From NCBI GenBank assembly GCA_927443345.1, contig CAKMKJ010000011.1:1-64000 (forward strand): 64,000 bases of DNA, given 5' to 3'. Of this stretch, positions 35,761 to 44,096 are shown piece after piece. A program made the position numbers and the translations under genes. Numbering within the stretch: the first letter of the stretch is position 1; each line of letters opens with the position of its first letter. Source of the DNA: an uncultured Anaerolineaceae bacterium. GTDB lineage: Bacteria; Chloroflexota; Anaerolineae; Anaerolineales; Anaerolineaceae. Below the pieces are notes generated by a model. It ran no database searches and was not told the DNA's origin. It saw only the letters and a program-made list of their open reading frames with translations.

Positions 35761-36489
35761 ATGCATCGATTCTTTATCTCTTCCGAACGCTTTCAAACCG
35801 CTGAAATCAGCCTGCCGCGAGAAATTTCGCAGCAGATTTGCCGTGTATTGCGTCTTAAAACAGGTTCAGAGATCCTGCTGCTGGATGACCTGGGGTATGA
35901 GTATGCTTCACGCCTGACTGAAGTCAATGAGGCGCAATGCATGGTCTCTGTTCTATCCAAACAACCTTCACCGGGTGAACCTGCCACACAAATAACCTTG
36001 TTGATTGGCTTAACCCAGCGCGAAAAATTTGAGCTAATTCTGCAAAAATGTACAGAAATTGGTGTGACCACATTTATCCCAATTATCACTACACGCACAT
36101 TGAGTCAGAAAACCAGTGATGCAGATGACAAATTACCACGCTGGAAGAAGATCATTCAGGAAGCCGCCGAACAAAGCCACCGCGGACGCATACCCTTGTT
36201 GGCACCCGCGCTCAAATATGCCGACGCTCTGGCACAATCCAAAACGGATGATGCGCTCAAGTTAATCCTCTGGGAGGATGAAGCGAACCTTTCGATCAAG
36301 CAGCAATTGAGAGCATTCAAGGGTAAACAAGTCAGCCTGATCATCGGCCCTGAAGGCGGACTTTCCGCCGAGGAAGTTGAACTCGCCAAAGTCAGTGGCT
36401 ATATCCCTGTCAGCCTGGGCAAGCGCATCCTGCGCATGGAAACCGCAGCCATCCACGCTGCGGGGGTTGTGTTGTACGAGTTGGGTTAA
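35761..36489 (+). CDS. rsmE: 16S rRNA (uracil-1498-N3)-methyltransferase
   Basis: A 242-residue SPOUT-class methyltransferase. The N-terminal RNA-binding PUA-like part begins MHRFFISSERF; the C-terminal knot has LIIGPEGGLSAEEVELA (near 194) and SLGKRILRMETAAIHA (near 218), which form the SAM pocket. It methylates N3 of U1498 of 16S rRNA. A GGAGG ribosome site and a TATAAT box (35738-35743) precede it. It is one of four genes in this part of the window whose families target helix 44 of 16S rRNA. Confidence 0.92.
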   Translation: MHRFFISSERFQTAEISLPREISQQICRVLRLKTGSEILLLDDLGYEYASRLTEVNEAQCMVSVLSKQPSPGEPATQITLLIGLTQREKFELILQKCTEIGVTTFIPIITTRTLSQKTSDADDKLPRWKKIIQEAAEQSHRGRIPLLAPALKYADALAQSKTDDALKLILWEDEANLSIKQQLRAFKGKQVSLIIGPEGGLSAEEVELAKVSGYIPVSLGKRILRMETAAIHAAGVVLYELG

Positions 36490-36587
36490 TCGGTGGGGTA
36501 CGTTGCCCCTCTCGCAAAAATACTTGGGGGCTCAAAGACCGCGCAACGTGTCCGTTCCGATTTATAAGGACATGGCGCGCCATGTCC

Positions 36588-38081
36588 CTACCGAAGGTGC
36601 CTCGACGATAAATTCTTTAACCTGTCCAACATGATCCGTCCACGGCCGGCCAGCCTGCCCTGACGATCCATCACCACGCGAATAACAGCAGCGGATTGCA
36701 TGCTGTCTTCATAGCCCATCAGATCATCTCCGCGGCTGAATATCGCAAATTGTTCATCCTCCAGCGTAACCAGACAATCAACACACTGCGCACCGAAACG
36801 CAGCACCCATTCGTGCGAGGGGATGAAGGTTTCGCCTTCCCACTCACCTAATAGCATACCTGCGGATTGCACCGGCAGGCTGCGGAACTGTTCCAACAGC
36901 AGCCGCGGAAATAGAAAGACGCGCGCATCTCTTTTTACCAGCGTTCTTTGATGCTCTTGAAGATAAGCTGCAAGGTAATACCCTGACCAGCTAATGAAGT
37001 CTCGCGTGAATTTTTCTGTTTCTGAATAGGAAAACTCATAGAAACCGGCGCCTTCCATGGAATGGGTCGGCGCATCACTGGTTTTGAGATCGAGATTAGC
37101 GGTCTTTTGCAGCAGACAGGCGAAAAAACCCGCGGTCTGATAACGATGCGGCCACAAGCGGACCACCCTGCTCATGTCAGCCTGGTAGACTTTCCCATCG
37201 AGTTCCTGAATGCCGGGGGCGGGATGCGGCAGTTTAGGGGTTACATCGACCAGTTCAACTGAGTGCCCAAATTTGCCAAGTACCGCTTCAACCACACCTT
37301 CATTCTCGCCGGGCAGCAGCGTGCAGGTGGAATAGACCACCTGACCGCCAACTTTCACGGCTTGCAGCGCACTGACAAGCAAGGCAGTCTGGCGCTGTGC
37401 CAAGGCACAGCTTTCTTTGTCAGTGACAGGACGTTCATCATGTGATTCGGCTGTGCGCAGCCCCTGCATGGAACAGGGGGCGTCGATCAAAGCACGGTCA
37501 AAGGTGGTGGGGAACCAGACCCCGAATTTCTCACCTGCAAAGCGCGTCACGGCGGTGTTGGTGGCACCCCAATGCTGCAAGACCACCTTAAGCGCTTGAA
37601 TGCGCCCCTGGCTGGAATCATTGGCCAGAACCAAACCGCGGTCGTTCTGGCGCGCCACGATGTGCGTGGTCTTGCCGCCGGGTGAAGCGGCTAGGTCGAG
37701 GGTCAAGCCCTCATCCCCGGCGTGGATGTCAAACAACGCCACCGGCAGCATGGATGCCGCCTCCTGAATGTAATACTGCCCGGTACGGTGCTCCAGGGCA
37801 GCACTAACCGCCAGACCATCATTCACCTGCACACGGAATCCTTCTTCGCAGAATGGGATGGGCGCCAGCGTCCAGCCGTAGCGGGCTGAAAGGGCTTGCG
37901 CCAAATCAGGCGGTGCCTTGAGCGGATTGATGCGAATGGCAGGCGGCAGCGCTTTTTCAACCTCGATTTGCAGCTCGGCAAACTCATCCGCGCTGAGCAG
38001 GGGTTGGAAGGCGGCTAACTGCTCAGCCTTTGTGGGGATAATCAAAATAGTCTTCTGTGTGGATTTCTTTTTACGCTTCAA
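36588..38081 (-). CDS. RsmF-like rRNA (cytosine-C5)-methyltransferase
   Basis: A 497-residue NOL1/NOP2/Sun-family methyltransferase. The SAM motif LDLAASPGGKTTHI is near residue 127, and the two catalytic cysteines are in DAPCSMQG (near 205) and STCTLLPGENEGVV (near 253). The C-terminal 180 residues form a PUA-like extension, as in RsmF (C1407 methylase) and unlike RsmB, which has an N-terminal NusB-like domain instead. It begins 6 bases after the Rmt-like gene ends and is the last gene of the operon that starts with the DUF3052 gene. Confidence 0.82.
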   Translation of the reverse strand: MKRKKKSTQKTILIIPTKAEQLAAFQPLLSADEFAELQIEVEKALPPAIRINPLKAPPDLAQALSARYGWTLAPIPFCEEGFRVQVNDGLAVSAALEHRTGQYYIQEAASMLPVALFDIHAGDEGLTLDLAASPGGKTTHIVARQNDRGLVLANDSSQGRIQALKVVLQHWGATNTAVTRFAGEKFGVWFPTTFDRALIDAPCSMQGLRTAESHDERPVTDKESCALAQRQTALLVSALQAVKVGGQVVYSTCTLLPGENEGVVEAVLGKFGHSVELVDVTPKLPHPAPGIQELDGKVYQADMSRVVRLWPHRYQTAGFFACLLQKTANLDLKTSDAPTHSMEGAGFYEFSYSETEKFTRDFISWSGYYLAAYLQEHQRTLVKRDARVFLFPRLLLEQFRSLPVQSAGMLLGEWEGETFIPSHEWVLRFGAQCVDCLVTLEDEQFAIFSRGDDLMGYEDSMQSAAVIRVVMDRQGRLAGRGRIMLDRLKNLSSRHLR

Positions 38082-38087
38082 CGGGGC

Positions 38088-38900
38088 TCACTTTTCGATC
38101 AAAAAAGCCAGTTCACCGGTGAATTCCATTTTGGTGATCTTCCAGCTTTCGCCTGCGGTCAATTGATTAAATCGGGTTTCATAATTTTGCAGCATACCCT
38201 TGGATTTTCCACCCAGGCTGTGCGCCGGGAAGGAAACCAGAATATACTTCGCCTTAATCTCTGATAACAAGCGTTTGGCAGCGAACTTATCCACCTGATC
38301 CAGGCAGGGAATGGTCTTGAGCAGCAACGCCACCTGCACAGATGTTTGCGGAATAGATTGGGTCAGGTCGCACACGAAGGCTGATCCATTGATTTTGAAA
38401 TGCTCAAAATAGTTATTGAGATAATCGGTCATATCAGCGTAAATATCACAGGCCGTGTACTCCGCATCCGCGGCAACGGGCATCCACGGCAGGCAGAGCG
38501 GATTGAGTCCGCAGGCCAGGTCGAGGATGGAATGCAGCGGCCCAATGGAACCCAGTGCATCACTGAATAGGTGCGGCAGAATGGACAACCTTTCTGCGGT
38601 AGATGCATGCATCCTCATCTGGTGTTTGAGCGCCGCCATCACCTGTTCATTGTGCAGATCAGAAGGCAGCTTTGCCAACTCATCCCGCCAGGCAGCATAT
38701 GGGATGGGCTTTTCTTGATAGGCAGAACCCACCTGATGCAGTTTGTTGCGCGTTTCTTTGACTGCTTCCTTGAGATTGCGGCGTTTGGCGAGTTCCTTTG
38801 CGCCAATCTCACGGATCAGGTCTGGGGAAATGGAGGCATACTTATCCGAGGCCGTAACCAGGCTGAATAATTCTTCGAGTTGCTCATTAGGCGTCGCCAT
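38088..38900 (-). CDS. Rmt/Arm-family 16S rRNA (guanine-1405-N7)-methyltransferase homologue
   Basis: A 270-residue homologue of the aminoglycoside-resistance methyltransferases (ArmA, RmtB, Sgm, FmrO) that methylate N7 of G1405. The features are KYASISPDLIREIG (residues 20-33), KETRNKLHQVGSAYQE (48-63), RMHASTAERL (96-105) and the SAM loop ILDLACGLNPLCLPWM (125-140), in family order. The length is that of the family (250-280). The start at 38900 overlaps the tgt stop as TGATG. In aminoglycoside producers and in plasmid-borne copies this enzyme gives high-level resistance to 4,6-disubstituted aminoglycosides; here it sits in an RNA-modification operon with no antibiotic genes, so its natural role is open. 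Confidence 0.85.
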   Translation of the reverse strand: MATPNEQLEELFSLVTASDKYASISPDLIREIGAKELAKRRNLKEAVKETRNKLHQVGSAYQEKPIPYAAWRDELAKLPSDLHNEQVMAALKHQMRMHASTAERLSILPHLFSDALGSIGPLHSILDLACGLNPLCLPWMPVAADAEYTACDIYADMTDYLNNYFEHFKINGSAFVCDLTQSIPQTSVQVALLLKTIPCLDQVDKFAAKRLLSEIKAKYILVSFPAHSLGGKSKGMLQNYETRFNQLTAGESWKITKMEFTGELAFLIEK

Positions 38901-40000
38901 CAGGCATACTTTCGTTGAATGCGATCGCACAATTGCACCATAAAGCGCAGGTTGTGCAGGGTGGCCAGACGGAAGAAGAGGGTATCGCCCATTTTGAAGA
39001 GGTGATGCAGATAACCGATGGAGTAGTGCTTGCAGCATGGACAGTCGCAATCCTCGCTGATGGGGCGGTCTGCCTTTATGTGTTCTTCATCGTTGACATA
39101 CTTAAAGCCGAACCAGTCTCCGGTCAACCCGAAATCAGGCTCATTCGCAGGCTGGCGAAAGGTGAACAAACGTCCATGGCGGGCGTCTCGGGTGGGCATG
39201 GCGCAATCAAAGATATCGTATCCCAGCTCAAAGCAGGCCAGCACGTTTTGGGGGTGACCGATGCCAAGTGCATGCATAGGGTACTCCGCGGGGATGATGC
39301 TTCGGGTGTAGCCGATGATCTCGGCCAGCAAATGGTTGTTTTTATCCAGCGGCCAGCCACCAAAGCCGTAGCCGTCAAAGCCAATTTCGAGCAGCGCTTC
39401 GGCGCAGCGCAGGCGCAATTCGGGGTAGCCCCCGCCCTGCACCACCGCGAATAATCGCGGACGGGTTTCTTCGGTCAATTTTTTCTGCTCTATGATACGG
39501 TTGAATTCTTTCTTGCTCTTCTTCGCCCAGGAAATCGTGCGTTCTACGGATTCCTTCTGAGCAGCAAGGTTTTCATCCACGTTGGTGCAATCATCAAGGC
39601 AGATGACCACATCAGAATCGTAGCCGATCTGAAGCTGTACTGTTTTTTCGGGGGTGAGTTGAAACTTACGTGAGCTGCCCTCAGGCTGAAAGCTGATGCC
39701 CTTCTCGTGAATACTGCCAAACTTGGGGTTCTGGCGGATAAGCGAGTAGGCCTGAAAACCACCTGAATCGGTGACAATGTTGCGCTTCCAGTTGGCCATT
39801 TTATGCAGCCCGCCCAAAGACTGGATGGTCGATGAGCCGGGTTTTTGCATCAGGTGAAAAGTGTTCATCACCAGCGCTTCAATGCCAATCGAGAGCAGGT
39901 CTTCTGAATCCACCGAACGCACCACACCAAAAGTGGCATCTGGTAGATAGATGGGCGAGCGTACCTCACCCTGGGTTAACTTGAGCAGTCTGGTTTTCAT
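38900..40000 (-). CDS. tgt: Queuine tRNA-ribosyltransferase
   Basis: A 366-residue tRNA-guanine transglycosylase that exchanges guanine 34 of GUN-anticodon tRNAs for a queuosine precursor. It has the TIM-barrel active-site aspartates in VTDSGGFQAYSL (near residue 77) and IFDCAMPTRDARHGRLF (near 262), the preQ-binding GGWPLDK, and zinc-binding CDCPCCKHYS near 315. The start overlaps the end of the DUF3052 gene by 4 bases (ATGA), and its stop overlaps the Rmt-like start by 1 base, so the genes form an operon. It works with the YhhQ-like transporter at 34973. Confidence 0.92.
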   Translation of the reverse strand: MKTRLLKLTQGEVRSPIYLPDATFGVVRSVDSEDLLSIGIEALVMNTFHLMQKPGSSTIQSLGGLHKMANWKRNIVTDSGGFQAYSLIRQNPKFGSIHEKGISFQPEGSSRKFQLTPEKTVQLQIGYDSDVVICLDDCTNVDENLAAQKESVERTISWAKKSKKEFNRIIEQKKLTEETRPRLFAVVQGGGYPELRLRCAEALLEIGFDGYGFGGWPLDKNNHLLAEIIGYTRSIIPAEYPMHALGIGHPQNVLACFELGYDIFDCAMPTRDARHGRLFTFRQPANEPDFGLTGDWFGFKYVNDEEHIKADRPISEDCDCPCCKHYSIGYLHHLFKMGDTLFFRLATLHNLRFMVQLCDRIQRKYA

Positions 40001-40380
40001 AAGCGCTTCATGCGAAAAGCGGACCAGGTTTCATCCACGGAGACCATTGCCACACCCGTCCAGCCGATGGTTTCTGCATATTTCCAGATGGTGTCACGGC
40101 TGGCATCTGAGCGCAATGCCGAGGTCAGCTTGGGATAAATCACCCACAGGATGCCGCCGGGAGCCAGAGCATTTGCTGCTGCCGAGAGCCCGGTTTTGAG
40201 CCATTCCATATTTTTCACAAAAAACAGCACTACATCTGCTTTGTCAAATTTGGTAGCCATTTTGGAGCGTTCGGGCAGCGGCCCTAAAATCGTGAGGAAA
40301 CCATCAGGCGCATTGATCAACCGCAGCGAGCGGCCCGGTTTCACCTGTAATCGTTCGGGTAAGGATTTTTCACTAGACAT
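39997..40380 (-). CDS. DUF3052-like protein
   Basis: A 127-residue soluble protein. It has a Rossmann-like look: a strand, then FFVKNMEWLKTGLSAAANALAPGGILWVIYPK in the middle, close to the way SAM-dependent methyltransferases continue (the 'PGG' turn), but the SAM loop is absent. It resembles DUF3052 proteins of unknown function. It is the first gene of the tgt operon. A role in RNA modification is only suggested by the neighbours. Confidence 0.6.
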   Translation of the reverse strand: MSSEKSLPERLQVKPGRSLRLINAPDGFLTILGPLPERSKMATKFDKADVVLFFVKNMEWLKTGLSAAANALAPGGILWVIYPKLTSALRSDASRDTIWKYAETIGWTGVAMVSVDETWSAFRMKRL

Positions 40381-40439
40381 ACTCTGATTATAAAGGAGAT
40401 TTATGGGAATCGAGTTTGGTGAGGTTTTTAGTCAATATA

Positions 40440-40675
40440 AACCTCACCCCTGCGCCCCTCTCCAACAAGTTTGCCCCTCTCGCTCGCAAAACCCGCGATG
40501 CTCGGGGGTGCAACAATCGCAGAGAGGAGAAAACCGCTTTGGAATTAAATCCTCCACATAGCAAGCTACTGGATATTAAGATTTATACATCATTTATGAG
40601 TAAATATTCCATTCTTTGACTCCGGCCTCTCCCCTGCCCCTCTCCATCCAAGGATGGAGAGGGGTTTGGGGTGAG
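40440..40675. repeat. GC-rich inverted repeat elements in a gene-free gap
   Basis: The 360 bases between the tgt operon and the MFS gene hold no gene. CCTCACCCC-type sequence near 40441 is repeated as its complement GGGGTGAGG near 40667, and 40640-40665 forms a hairpin of CCCCTCTCCATCC with GGATGGAGAGGGG. These look like short interspersed repeats, the second perhaps also a terminator of the MFS gene on the minus strand. Confidence 0.6.
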
Positions 40676-40740
40676 GTGCAAATTACTAACTTTTTCTTAT
40701 ATGAATTGCAGGTAAAAATCCTTTTCGATTATATATAGTC

Positions 40741-42009
40741 TTATCCAGACTCTTTTACCTCTTCCACACCTTTAAACTCGGGCACCTTGCGCATGGCTAA
40801 AGCAGAGCCCAGCATGAGCACAGCGGAGATCGCGAAGAGGGCCGTCCAGCCCCACCATTGCCCCGGTGCAGCGTTATTAAGCACATCCGTCATGGGGCCT
40901 TCGAGGCGGGCAACGGCGGCTGAACCGGCGGTGGCCAGGTTGGTGAGACCGATATACTTGCCCACATCACCAGCAGGCGCCATTTGATTGGCCAGCGCCC
41001 AGTTGGTGGCGAGGAAGATGCCCAACCCTGCCCCAAGGATACTGCCGAAGAGGATCAGTTGAAATGGCGTCGTGGCAAAGATGATCAGAATGGAACCCAA
41101 CGCGCCTACATATGATGACACAATCTGAAGCCGCTTGCGTCCGATTTTATCGCTCCAACGGCCAGAAAACAGCGAGAAGATGATCAACACAATCACAAAG
41201 GAACCCATCACGAATTGGGTAAACTGGATGGGATCTTGACCGCTGAACTTGTCACGGATGAAATACTGTGCAAAAGATTGAAAACCATAAATGCCCACCA
41301 GATAGAGAAAGCGGCTGAAAATCAAGCGCCAGTAATTTTTGTCACCTTCCGCTTTGAAATAGAAGACCGATTTCCATAAGGCTTTCCAATCGACACGGAT
41401 GCGCTGCGGTGCGTAGGTGGATTTTTCGCGTGAACCAAGAAGCGTGATCAAGCTAAAGAGAATTAGAAATCCGATAATGACAATGGTTGAGAGGGTCGGG
41501 TCAGGGTCCTTGGCGGAGATCAGAAAGCCCATCAGCAGCGACGAAAGGATTATGCCTGCCATATCCATAGTCGTTTTGATGCCGCTGGCCATGCCCAACT
41601 GCGAGGCAGGCACTTCGTCAGGCAGCAACCCTTGAGCGGGGCCGTGTGCGATGTTGGAGCTTGTCTGCAAACCAATATAGCCGATGAAAAGTGCGGGCAG
41701 CCCGCCGATAAAGCCCATGATCGCCAGAAAGATCAGATCCCCACCGGTGCCGAGCCACATAAAGGGGCGGCGCTTACCCAATTTGGATTGCCAACGGTCA
41801 CTGATGGCACCCGATAGCGGCTGAATGAGCATGGCGAGGATCAAACCGAAGAAGGTCAGCAATCCGAGCCAGGTATTCTTTTGTGTCTCAGGGATGTATT
41901 TAAGCAAGACAGCCGGAAGGATGGTGACGTGGAGGCTGTTCCACATGAAGGATAGACCGATCCAGTAGGCGTTGAGCACAAAGATATACCAGCCGCTGAC
42001 ACGTTTCAT
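40741..42009 (-). CDS. MFS transporter
   Basis: A 422-residue major facilitator with about 12 membrane segments. The loop after segment 2 contains the MFS-type SGAISDRWQSKLGKRRPFMW, and the matching loop of the second half is SGRWSDKIGRKRLQIV. It is of the sugar:cation or drug type judging from the GKRRPFMWLG motif, which is seen in GPH-like and sucrose-type transporters. An alpha/beta hydrolase gene lies 19 bases upstream in the same direction, so they may be co-transcribed. The substrate is unknown. Confidence 0.82.
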   Translation of the reverse strand: MKRVSGWYIFVLNAYWIGLSFMWNSLHVTILPAVLLKYIPETQKNTWLGLLTFFGLILAMLIQPLSGAISDRWQSKLGKRRPFMWLGTGGDLIFLAIMGFIGGLPALFIGYIGLQTSSNIAHGPAQGLLPDEVPASQLGMASGIKTTMDMAGIILSSLLMGFLISAKDPDPTLSTIVIIGFLILFSLITLLGSREKSTYAPQRIRVDWKALWKSVFYFKAEGDKNYWRLIFSRFLYLVGIYGFQSFAQYFIRDKFSGQDPIQFTQFVMGSFVIVLIIFSLFSGRWSDKIGRKRLQIVSSYVGALGSILIIFATTPFQLILFGSILGAGLGIFLATNWALANQMAPAGDVGKYIGLTNLATAGSAAVARLEGPMTDVLNNAAPGQWWGWTALFAISAVLMLGSALAMRKVPEFKGVEEVKESG

Positions 42010-42028
42010 GATGATCTCCTGCGATGGG

Positions 42029-42904
42029 TTATTTAGTTTTGAGGTGCTGGTCGAAAAAATTGATCACTGTTTGCAAATAGAGTTCCGGGTCGGCCAGATC
42101 CACTTCGCGGTGGCGGGCACCGGCTACACGCCATAAACTCAAATTGCCTTTGGATTTAGCCACCATTTTAATCAATTCGTGATTGCGGGTGTAGGGGTCT
42201 CTGTCGCCGTGGATGAGCAGCGCCGGGGTCGGCGCGATTTTGCCACCCAGCACCAGCGGATCGTGGTAAAAGAGATTGGTAAATAACCTGAAAGAAGCAC
42301 CCAGAAGTATCATGAAAGACAAGAGAGGCGATAGATTATCAGGCACTTTGCGTCGACGTAAATCCATACTGACCGCGGTGCTGAGGCGCAGCGGACCGCC
42401 GTCAGAGATGACGGCCTGAATGCCCGGATGCTGCGCAGCGGCCAACAGTGCGGCTCTGCCGCCCATTGAGAAGCCCATCAAACCGATTGCCCAACTGTTG
42501 CAGGATTTGGCGAAATGGATGGCGCCGATGACGTCGTTGACTTCAAGTGCGCCAAGGCTGGTGCGATTGCCGCGGCTGCGTCCGTGGGCGCGGAAGTCAA
42601 ACATCAAGACGTTGTAGCCTGCCTGGATGAAGGCGGGCACGTACTTGAGGTCGGGATCCATAGTGCCGGCAAAACCGTGCAAAAAGATAATGGTGTTGGG
42701 CGAGCCTTCGGCCGGGATCCACCAGCCCGAGAGGGTGATGCCATCCATGGAGGGGAAGTGTACCGGCTTGAAGTCCAGGCCGAGATCCGCAGGAGAGCGG
42801 AAGTCTTTGAGGTTGTGCCTTTTGGTTAACGGCACAGACAAGACCAGGCAGGTCACCAGGAAAATGAAAAGAATTATGCCAACTGTGAGCAAAATGTTAT
42901 TCAT
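42029..42904 (-). CDS. Alpha/beta hydrolase
   Basis: A 291-residue hydrolase with an N-terminal membrane anchor (residues ~4-24) and an alpha/beta fold. The oxyanion strand is TIIFLHGFAGT (near 70), the nucleophile serine is in LMGFSMGGRAAL (near 142), the acid in IHGDRDPYTRNH (near 233) and the histidine in GARHREVDL (near 264). It probably cleaves an ester or thioester outside or at the membrane. It lies upstream of the MFS gene, which may import or export a product. ATG 42904 has no strong ribosome site. Confidence 0.82.
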   Translation of the reverse strand: MNNILLTVGIILFIFLVTCLVLSVPLTKRHNLKDFRSPADLGLDFKPVHFPSMDGITLSGWWIPAEGSPNTIIFLHGFAGTMDPDLKYVPAFIQAGYNVLMFDFRAHGRSRGNRTSLGALEVNDVIGAIHFAKSCNSWAIGLMGFSMGGRAALLAAAQHPGIQAVISDGGPLRLSTAVSMDLRRRKVPDNLSPLLSFMILLGASFRLFTNLFYHDPLVLGGKIAPTPALLIHGDRDPYTRNHELIKMVAKSKGNLSLWRVAGARHREVDLADPELYLQTVINFFDQHLKTK

Positions 42905-42966
42905 GGGTTAATTGTACATTGAAAAATTTTTTGCATCTTCATTTAGAATCACTGTTTAATATTTTT

Positions 42967-43263
42967 ATGGAACTCAAACAGGTCAATCAACTACTATCAC
43001 AAAACCGGACTGAACTGAATCGTCACGGCGTCAAGTCATTGGCTGTTTTTGGTTCTGTTGCACGCGGGGAGGCTACAGAATCCAGCGATTTGGATATGTT
43101 GGTGGAGTTCGTTCGCCCTGTCGGATTATTTGAGTTCATAAGATTGAAAAAATTCCTTGAAGATTTGACAGGATGCAAAGTGGATTTAGTCACTCAAGAT
43201 GCCTTGCATCCTGCCATGCGCGATTCAATTCTCAAAGAATGTAAACCTATCCCCTGTTGCTAA
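42967..43263 (+). CDS. MNT-type nucleotidyltransferase (orphan antitoxin-like)
   Basis: A 98-residue minimal nucleotidyltransferase. The motif GSVARGEATESSDLDMLVEF (residues 31-50) holds the GSxARG loop and the metal-binding DxD. MNT proteins normally pair with a HEPN toxin gene and inactivate it by adenylylation; none is next to it here (the next gene is convergent and of another kind). The ATG at 42967 has no ribosome site; TTTAAT (42955-42960) 6 bases before it suggests another leaderless message. Confidence 0.75.
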   Translation: MELKQVNQLLSQNRTELNRHGVKSLAVFGSVARGEATESSDLDMLVEFVRPVGLFEFIRLKKFLEDLTGCKVDLVTQDALHPAMRDSILKECKPIPCC

Positions 43264-43279
43264 ACCTAAATCTGATTAA

Positions 43280-43918
43280 TTATTCAGTCGGTTTCGTCTT
43301 GAATACGTAATCCCAGATGGGAGAGCTGACGCCGTAACGCGCGTTGGGGGTCTTATAGTGATGCTGCATATGGTAGCGTTTGATAAATTTGGCATATCCG
43401 CTGCGCATGGGGAAGTGATGGGTGGCGTAATGGGTCAGGTCGTAGGTCAGATAGCCCAGAATGAAAGCAGAGAAAATAGGGTCAAACCAAAGGGGTGCAT
43501 TTAAGAGGGTCACCACGACGAGGCGGAACAATCCGTAGAATACAGCCGCGAGCGGGATGGCGAGAATCGGCGGCATGACCAGGCGGGTTTTGCACTGCGG
43601 CTGGGCATGATGGACGCCGTGGAAGAGAAAAGCGATGCGTTGGCCGCGTTCGGTTTTGGCGGCAAAGTGGAAGACGAAACGGTGTAAAAGATACTCAGAA
43701 ATGGTCCAGACAAAGAAGCCGATCAGCATGCCGACGGGGATGTAGAAGGGGAATCCGCCCAAGGGTGCTACGGCAATGGAGCGGAAAAGGAAAAAGAGAG
43801 CCAATGGCAGCCAGAGGATGGTGACAGCCACCGGGCTGATGTGTGAAAAGAATTCCATGAAGTTCGACTTGAACAGCCGAATGGGCACGTCACTGTGATC
43901 AATGGGTAAATGGTTCAT
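43280..43918 (-). CDS. Fatty acid hydroxylase/sterol desaturase family protein
   Basis: A 212-residue membrane protein with the histidine clusters of the non-haem di-iron hydroxylase family: HRFVFHF, HGVHHAQP, HYATHHF and HMQHHYKTP, set between four membrane segments. Family members hydroxylate fatty acids, sterols or carotenoids with oxygen, which would imply at least microaerobic life or use in a special lipid. The start at 43918 is fixed by GGAGG just upstream; the frame is open from 44038 through a repeat region and is not used. The small size resembles bacterial ceramide-type hydroxylases. Confidence 0.82.
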   Translation of the reverse strand: MNHLPIDHSDVPIRLFKSNFMEFFSHISPVAVTILWLPLALFFLFRSIAVAPLGGFPFYIPVGMLIGFFVWTISEYLLHRFVFHFAAKTERGQRIAFLFHGVHHAQPQCKTRLVMPPILAIPLAAVFYGLFRLVVVTLLNAPLWFDPIFSAFILGYLTYDLTHYATHHFPMRSGYAKFIKRYHMQHHYKTPNARYGVSSPIWDYVFKTKPTE

Positions 43919-43971
43919 CACGATACCTCCAAGAATAAGATAGTTAATTGTACAACACTTAAAGGCTGTCT

Positions 43972-44081
43972 CACCTGCATATGCAGCAGGTGCAAGTATT
44001 GCGAGACGCTGCTTGTGCTGTGAAGCAACAAAAAACACGAACCGTCACACCTGCACTTGCAGCAGGTGCAAGTGTTGCGAG
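43972..44081. repeat. Two 34-bp direct repeats with internal hairpins
   Basis: 43972-44005 and 44048-44081 are 34-base copies with three mismatches, 76 bases apart. Each contains CACCTGC and GCAGGTG, which can form a hairpin. They lie between the hydroxylase and GIY-YIG genes, in a gap with no other coding sequence. Confidence 0.75.
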
Positions 44082-44096
44082 TCCTGAAAGGACGAA

